NCBI GenBank assembly: GCA_023245435.1
Contig: JAHFKH010000034.1
Span: 1 to 8,198, forward strand
DNA from: Candidatus Shapirobacteria bacterium
GTDB lineage: Bacteria; Patescibacteriota; Microgenomatia; UBA12405
Direction: 5' to 3'
DNA length: 8,198 nucleotides
The translations under genes and the position numbers were made by a program. Below, in pieces: positions 5,495 to 8,198 of the stretch (its first letter is position 1; the number at the start of each line of letters is the position of its first letter). The notes under the pieces were generated by a model that saw only the letters and a list, made by a program, of their open reading frames with translations, had not been told where the DNA came from and did no database searches.

Positions 5495-7783
5495 TTAATT
5501 TCGATTTGATTTTCGCCTCGCCGGCTGGGCAGTAATCTTTCGATTTTCGGCCCAGTGAATGATTTCTCGAGTGTGATCGATGGCATCGGGAGAAACAGAA
5601 ATAGAAGTAATCCCCCACTTAACTAGTTTTTCGACCAAATCGGGGTGGTTGCTGGGTGCTTGACCACAAATTCCTATCATAATACCACGTTTTTTACCTT
5701 TGGTGACTAATCTTTTTAAACTCCACATCATGGCCGGATCCATTTCATTAAAATCGCGGGCGACTTCGGAATTATCACGGTCAAGGCCAAGAGTAAGCAT
5801 GGTTAAATCATTACTACCAATAGAAATTCCATCAATACCAACATCAATAAATTTATCCAATAAAATAACATTGCTGGGAATTTCGGCCATCATAAATAAT
5901 TTAAATGAGGGACTACGAAGTATTCCAGCGCCAGCAATTAATTTTTTAATTTCAAAAAGTTCGTGTGGTGTGCGACAAAAAGGAATCATCAGCCAAAGAT
6001 TTTTCAGACTAAATTTATTACGAACCATTTTGATGGCTTCTAATTCCATTTGAAAAACTTCGGGTGAGTGAATATAACGTCCGGCACCGCGGAATCCCAA
6101 CATAGGATTTGATTCTTCCGGTTCGTATAATTTACCAAACTTTAATGATCGATACTCATTGGTTTTAAAATCGGAAGCGCGATAAATTACTGGTCGAGGA
6201 TTAAAATTTTTGCAGAATTCTGCTATACCACTGGCTAATTTTTCAATATATTCTTTTTGTCGGTTTTCGGCAATCATTCGTTTAGGATGAATACCGATAT
6301 TGGCCATCATAAATTCGGCGCGAAGCAAACCAACTCCATCAACATTTCTTTTACTAATTGCTTTGGAAAGTTCCGGCTCGCCTAAATTAACATAAAGTTT
6401 AGTAGCGGTTTTTAGAGCAATTTTTGGAGAAGATTTAATTTCGACTGGTTGATTGGATAATAAATTGCCCGACCAAATTCGTCCAGTTGATCCGTCAATA
6501 GTAACGATGTCGCCTTCCTTAATATCTTTAGTGGCAGTTTTGGTACCAACAACGCAGGCCACGCCAAGCTCACGAGAAACTATGGCAGCATGCGAAGTTT
6601 GACCACCTTTGTCAGTAATGATACCGGCGACTTTTTTCATGGCCGGGACAAAATCGGGGGTAGTCATGGTAATAACTAAAATTTGACCCGATCCAACACG
6701 ATTAATTTCAGTTTGATTTTTGATTAAAATAGCTGGACCTGAAGCAAATCCGGGGCTGGCGGCTTCACCTTGTAAAAATGGAGTTTCCGTTATTTCAAAC
6801 TTTTTTTTAGCTGCATTGGCGAGAGTAGTGATTGGCCGAGTTTGAACGACATAAAATTTACCATTTTCAATAGCAAATTCAATATCTTGGGCCTTGCCAT
6901 AATGATTGTGTAATTTTTGTCCAACTTTAGCTATTTTTAAGGCGGTGGCATCATCAATTTTTATTTTATTTCGTTTATATTTGGGAACTTCGACTTCGAT
7001 TGTTTCATTGGTATTTTTAATTAATTGTTTGTCTTGGGAAACATTATTTTTTTGTTTGATAGTCCACGTTGATTTGTCTATAATAAATTGGTCGGGGGTG
7101 ACTACTCCTTGAACAATATATTCACCTAAACCCCAAATGGCTTCGATAATTATTTCATTTTTATTATTTGACACAGGGTTGGCAGTAAACATAATTCCCG
7201 AAATTTCACTTTGAACCATTTTTTGAATGGGAACGGCGACGCCAACTTTAAAATGATCATATTTCTTTTTGACTCGATAAAAAATAGAACGAGGCGTAAA
7301 TAATGAGGCCCAACAATCACGAACTCGGTGTAAAACGTTAGTTTCCCCGATGACATTAAGATATGTATCTTGTTGGCCGGCAAACGAGGCATCAAGACTG
7401 TCTTCGGCAGTAGCACTAGATCGAACGGCCACTGGCATATCGACTAGTCCACCAAAAGATCCTAATTTTTTGTAGGCGGTCATAATTTGAACGCTAACGT
7501 CGTGGGTAAATGGAGCTTTTTTGATTAAGGCGCGAATTTTTTTACTGGCTGATTGTAGTTCGTCGGGATGGTCAACGTTAGTAATACTTAAAATATCTTT
7601 TATTTGAGGTTTTAGTTTATTGGCGGCAATAAAATCAAAATAAGTTTCTGCGGTGACCACAAAACCATTGGGAACGGGAATACCTAAACCATACATTTCG
7701 CCTAAGTTTGCACCTTTTCCGCCAACTATGTTTACATCTTCAAAATGAATATCTTTAAACCAAAGGAGACAGGGTTTTTGCAT
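5495..7783 (-). CDS. ppsA: Phosphoenolpyruvate synthase (pyruvate, water dikinase)
   Basis: This 762-residue enzyme converts ATP, pyruvate and water to PEP, AMP and phosphate in the cytosol, and in lineages with reduced glycolysis may also work toward pyruvate. Domains in order: the ATP-grasp/PPDK N-terminal domain (about 5-320) with GGKGANLGEM at 21-30, RSSATAED at 121-128, GIMFTANPV at 196-204 and QTRPIT at 314-319; the swivelling phosphohistidine domain (about 335-430) with His398 in GGQTSHAAIVSREL; and the PEP/pyruvate-binding TIM barrel (about 460-745) with LLRAEFM, NPMLGFRGAGRY and the catalytic Cys706 in IGICGQAP. All hallmark residues are present, and length is slightly below the E. 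coli enzyme (792). A basic tail (ARRKSNRN) follows the barrel. The ATG at 7783 lies 3 nt after the cupin stop. A weak GGAAG about 9 nt upstream is the nearest thing to a ribosome binding site, and coupled translation is likely. PPDK was considered, but the motifs and length fit PpsA better. Confidence 0.96.
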   Translation of the reverse strand: MQKPCLLWFKDIHFEDVNIVGGKGANLGEMYGLGIPVPNGFVVTAETYFDFIAANKLKPQIKDILSITNVDHPDELQSASKKIRALIKKAPFTHDVSVQIMTAYKKLGSFGGLVDMPVAVRSSATAEDSLDASFAGQQDTYLNVIGETNVLHRVRDCWASLFTPRSIFYRVKKKYDHFKVGVAVPIQKMVQSEISGIMFTANPVSNNKNEIIIEAIWGLGEYIVQGVVTPDQFIIDKSTWTIKQKNNVSQDKQLIKNTNETIEVEVPKYKRNKIKIDDATALKIAKVGQKLHNHYGKAQDIEFAIENGKFYVVQTRPITTLANAAKKKFEITETPFLQGEAASPGFASGPAILIKNQTEINRVGSGQILVITMTTPDFVPAMKKVAGIITDKGGQTSHAAIVSRELGVACVVGTKTATKDIKEGDIVTIDGSTGRIWSGNLLSNQPVEIKSSPKIALKTATKLYVNLGEPELSKAISKRNVDGVGLLRAEFMMANIGIHPKRMIAENRQKEYIEKLASGIAEFCKNFNPRPVIYRASDFKTNEYRSLKFGKLYEPEESNPMLGFRGAGRYIHSPEVFQMELEAIKMVRNKFSLKNLWLMIPFCRTPHELFEIKKLIAGAGILRSPSFKLFMMAEIPSNVILLDKFIDVGIDGISIGSNDLTMLTLGLDRDNSEVARDFNEMDPAMMWSLKRLVTKGKKRGIMIGICGQAPSNHPDLVEKLVKWGITSISVSPDAIDHTREIIHWAENRKITAQPARRKSNRN

Positions 7784-7786
7784 AAT

Positions 7787-8182
7787 TTATGGCTTCCAGC
7801 CACGGTTTTCAGAATTTCTAACATCATCAGTTTCGTCAGGCCTAGAATAATCGTCTTGAAGACGATGAGTGGTACCAATTTCACTATTTGAAGCTTCAAC
7901 TAAAACGGTGTCAGTAATAGCCATAAAACGGTGAACAATTTTTGGTTTGATGGTATAACCATAACCTTCAATCATTGGTTCGGTTTTAAGATCGTCTTGA
8001 GTTTTTCCCCAAATAATTTGGCATTGTCCCGAAATTAGGGATAATGTTTCAGTTTTATCGTCGTGATATTGTAAGGAAAGTTTTTCCCCGGCATTAATTT
8101 TAAGAAATTTTAATGTATAGGGTAGGTATGGTTCAGTTAAAATTATTTCTGACCCCCACGGTTTGGTAATAGTAGTTGGCAT
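7787..8182 (-). CDS. Cupin-domain protein, type II phosphomannose isomerase-like
   Basis: A single-domain cupin of 131 residues resembling the C-terminal isomerase domain of ManC/type II mannose-6-phosphate isomerases. It opens with TKPWGSE (6-12), the 'KPWG' start of that family. It continues with GEKLSLQYHDDKTETLSLIS at 32-51 (cupin motif 1), GYTIKPKIVHRF at 75-86 (motif 2) and a C-terminal THRLQDDYSR that matches the 'R-x-DDYGR' ending. Likely metal ligands are His40, Glu45 and His84. The usual second histidine of motif 1 (QxHHHRxE) is replaced by Asp41/Asp42, so metal binding or activity may differ. A sugar-phosphate isomerase role, or a small-molecule-binding regulator, are both possible; function is not settled. 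ATG 8182 lies 6 nt after an extended -10 and is the natural start. It is the first gene of a two-gene unit with ppsA, 3 nt apart. Confidence 0.85.
   Translation of the reverse strand: MPTTITKPWGSEIILTEPYLPYTLKFLKINAGEKLSLQYHDDKTETLSLISGQCQIIWGKTQDDLKTEPMIEGYGYTIKPKIVHRFMAITDTVLVEASNSEIGTTHRLQDDYSRPDETDDVRNSENRGWKP
7850..7866. repeat. 17-nt perfect inverted repeat inside the cupin gene
   Basis: Two 8-base arms, ATCGTCTT and AAGACGAT, are separated by a single G. As RNA this could form a 7-bp stem with a 3-nt loop. It encodes the HRLQDD segment of the cupin, so the protein sequence may explain it. The first ten bases recur as a direct copy at 7991-8000 in another QDD-coding stretch. Confidence 0.55.
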
Positions 8183-8188
8183 TAGAAA

Positions 8189-8197
8189 ATAATAGCA
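8189..8197 (-). promoter_or_regulatory. Extended -10 promoter of the cupin-ppsA unit
   Basis: On the minus strand this reads TGCTATTAT, TGn plus TATTAT (5 of 6 matches to TATAAT). It ends 6 nt before the cupin ATG, the same spacing as the envelope-operon promoter. Any -35 element would lie beyond the right edge of the window. The predicted transcription start coincides with the start codon, so the message is expected to have essentially no leader. Confidence 0.58.
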
Positions 8198-8198
8198 A

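Noticed and set aside
5525..5555. CTGGGC ... GCCCAG inverted repeat (19-nt loop) near the ppsA 3' end as a terminator
   Set aside because: It lies inside the ppsA coding sequence, has a long loop and no adjacent T-run in either direction. Chance is a sufficient explanation.
5149..5586. Minus-strand frame across rsmI and the ppsA end (145 codons)
   Set aside because: Antisense shadow of rsmI with low-complexity Ser/Phe composition. It crosses the convergent gap and has no family motif.
5700..6053. Plus-strand frame of 117 codons inside ppsA
   Set aside because: Antisense shadow of a highly conserved PpsA region, with no start context and no recognisable domain.
1..8198. CRISPR arrays, insertion sequences, tRNA or rRNA genes
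   Set aside because: I saw no regularly spaced repeats, transposase motifs, terminal inverted repeats or RNA gene signatures on either strand.

Overview
The window is AT-rich (about one third G+C by eye), gene-dense DNA with no gene-free stretch longer than about 60 bases. It carries ten protein genes and no RNA gene, CRISPR array or mobile element. The gene set suggests a Candidate Phyla Radiation (Patescibacteria) bacterium, perhaps Microgenomates-like. It combines a short RsmI, a secreted transglutaminase beside a holin-4_2-type membrane protein and SecG, a TM-anchored family-5 binding protein without transporter genes, and PEP synthase beside a small cupin. This placement is inference from gene content, not from a marker tree. 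TGA acts as a normal stop (two genes end in TGA that overlaps the next start), so the UGA=Gly code of Gracilibacteria/SR1 is unlikely.

Layout. Bases 1-4164 (minus strand) form one tightly packed unit, read right to left. It holds a secreted and membrane-anchored transglutaminase-fold protein, a four-helix holin-4_2/YvlD-like membrane protein, SecG, a membrane-anchored family-5 solute-binding protein, a 64-residue single-pass membrane protein, and a nucleotidyltransferase-like gene cut by the left edge. Junctions are +2, -4, -1, +2 and -4 nt, which implies a single mRNA and coupled translation. Bases 4222-5473 (plus strand) are lexA followed 1 nt later by a short rsmI. Bases 5495-8182 (minus strand) are a cupin gene followed 3 nt later by ppsA. 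The rsmI and ppsA genes converge on a small palindrome with a T-run.

How the genes fit together. The leftward operon is an envelope unit: a secretion channel subunit and several exported or membrane proteins whose substrates are unknown. The lexA-rsmI pair joins the SOS repressor to a 16S rRNA methyltransferase lacking its usual C-terminal domain. The cupin-ppsA pair is central carbon metabolism, pyruvate to PEP, plus a sugar-phosphate-isomerase-like cupin.

The most notable non-gene signal is at the starts. In all three transcription units a good -10 box ends only 5-6 nt before the first start codon, so the mRNAs are predicted to be leaderless. Internal genes lack clear Shine-Dalgarno sequences and start at or beside the previous stop. 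I found no evidence of a clearly novel defence or mobile system here.
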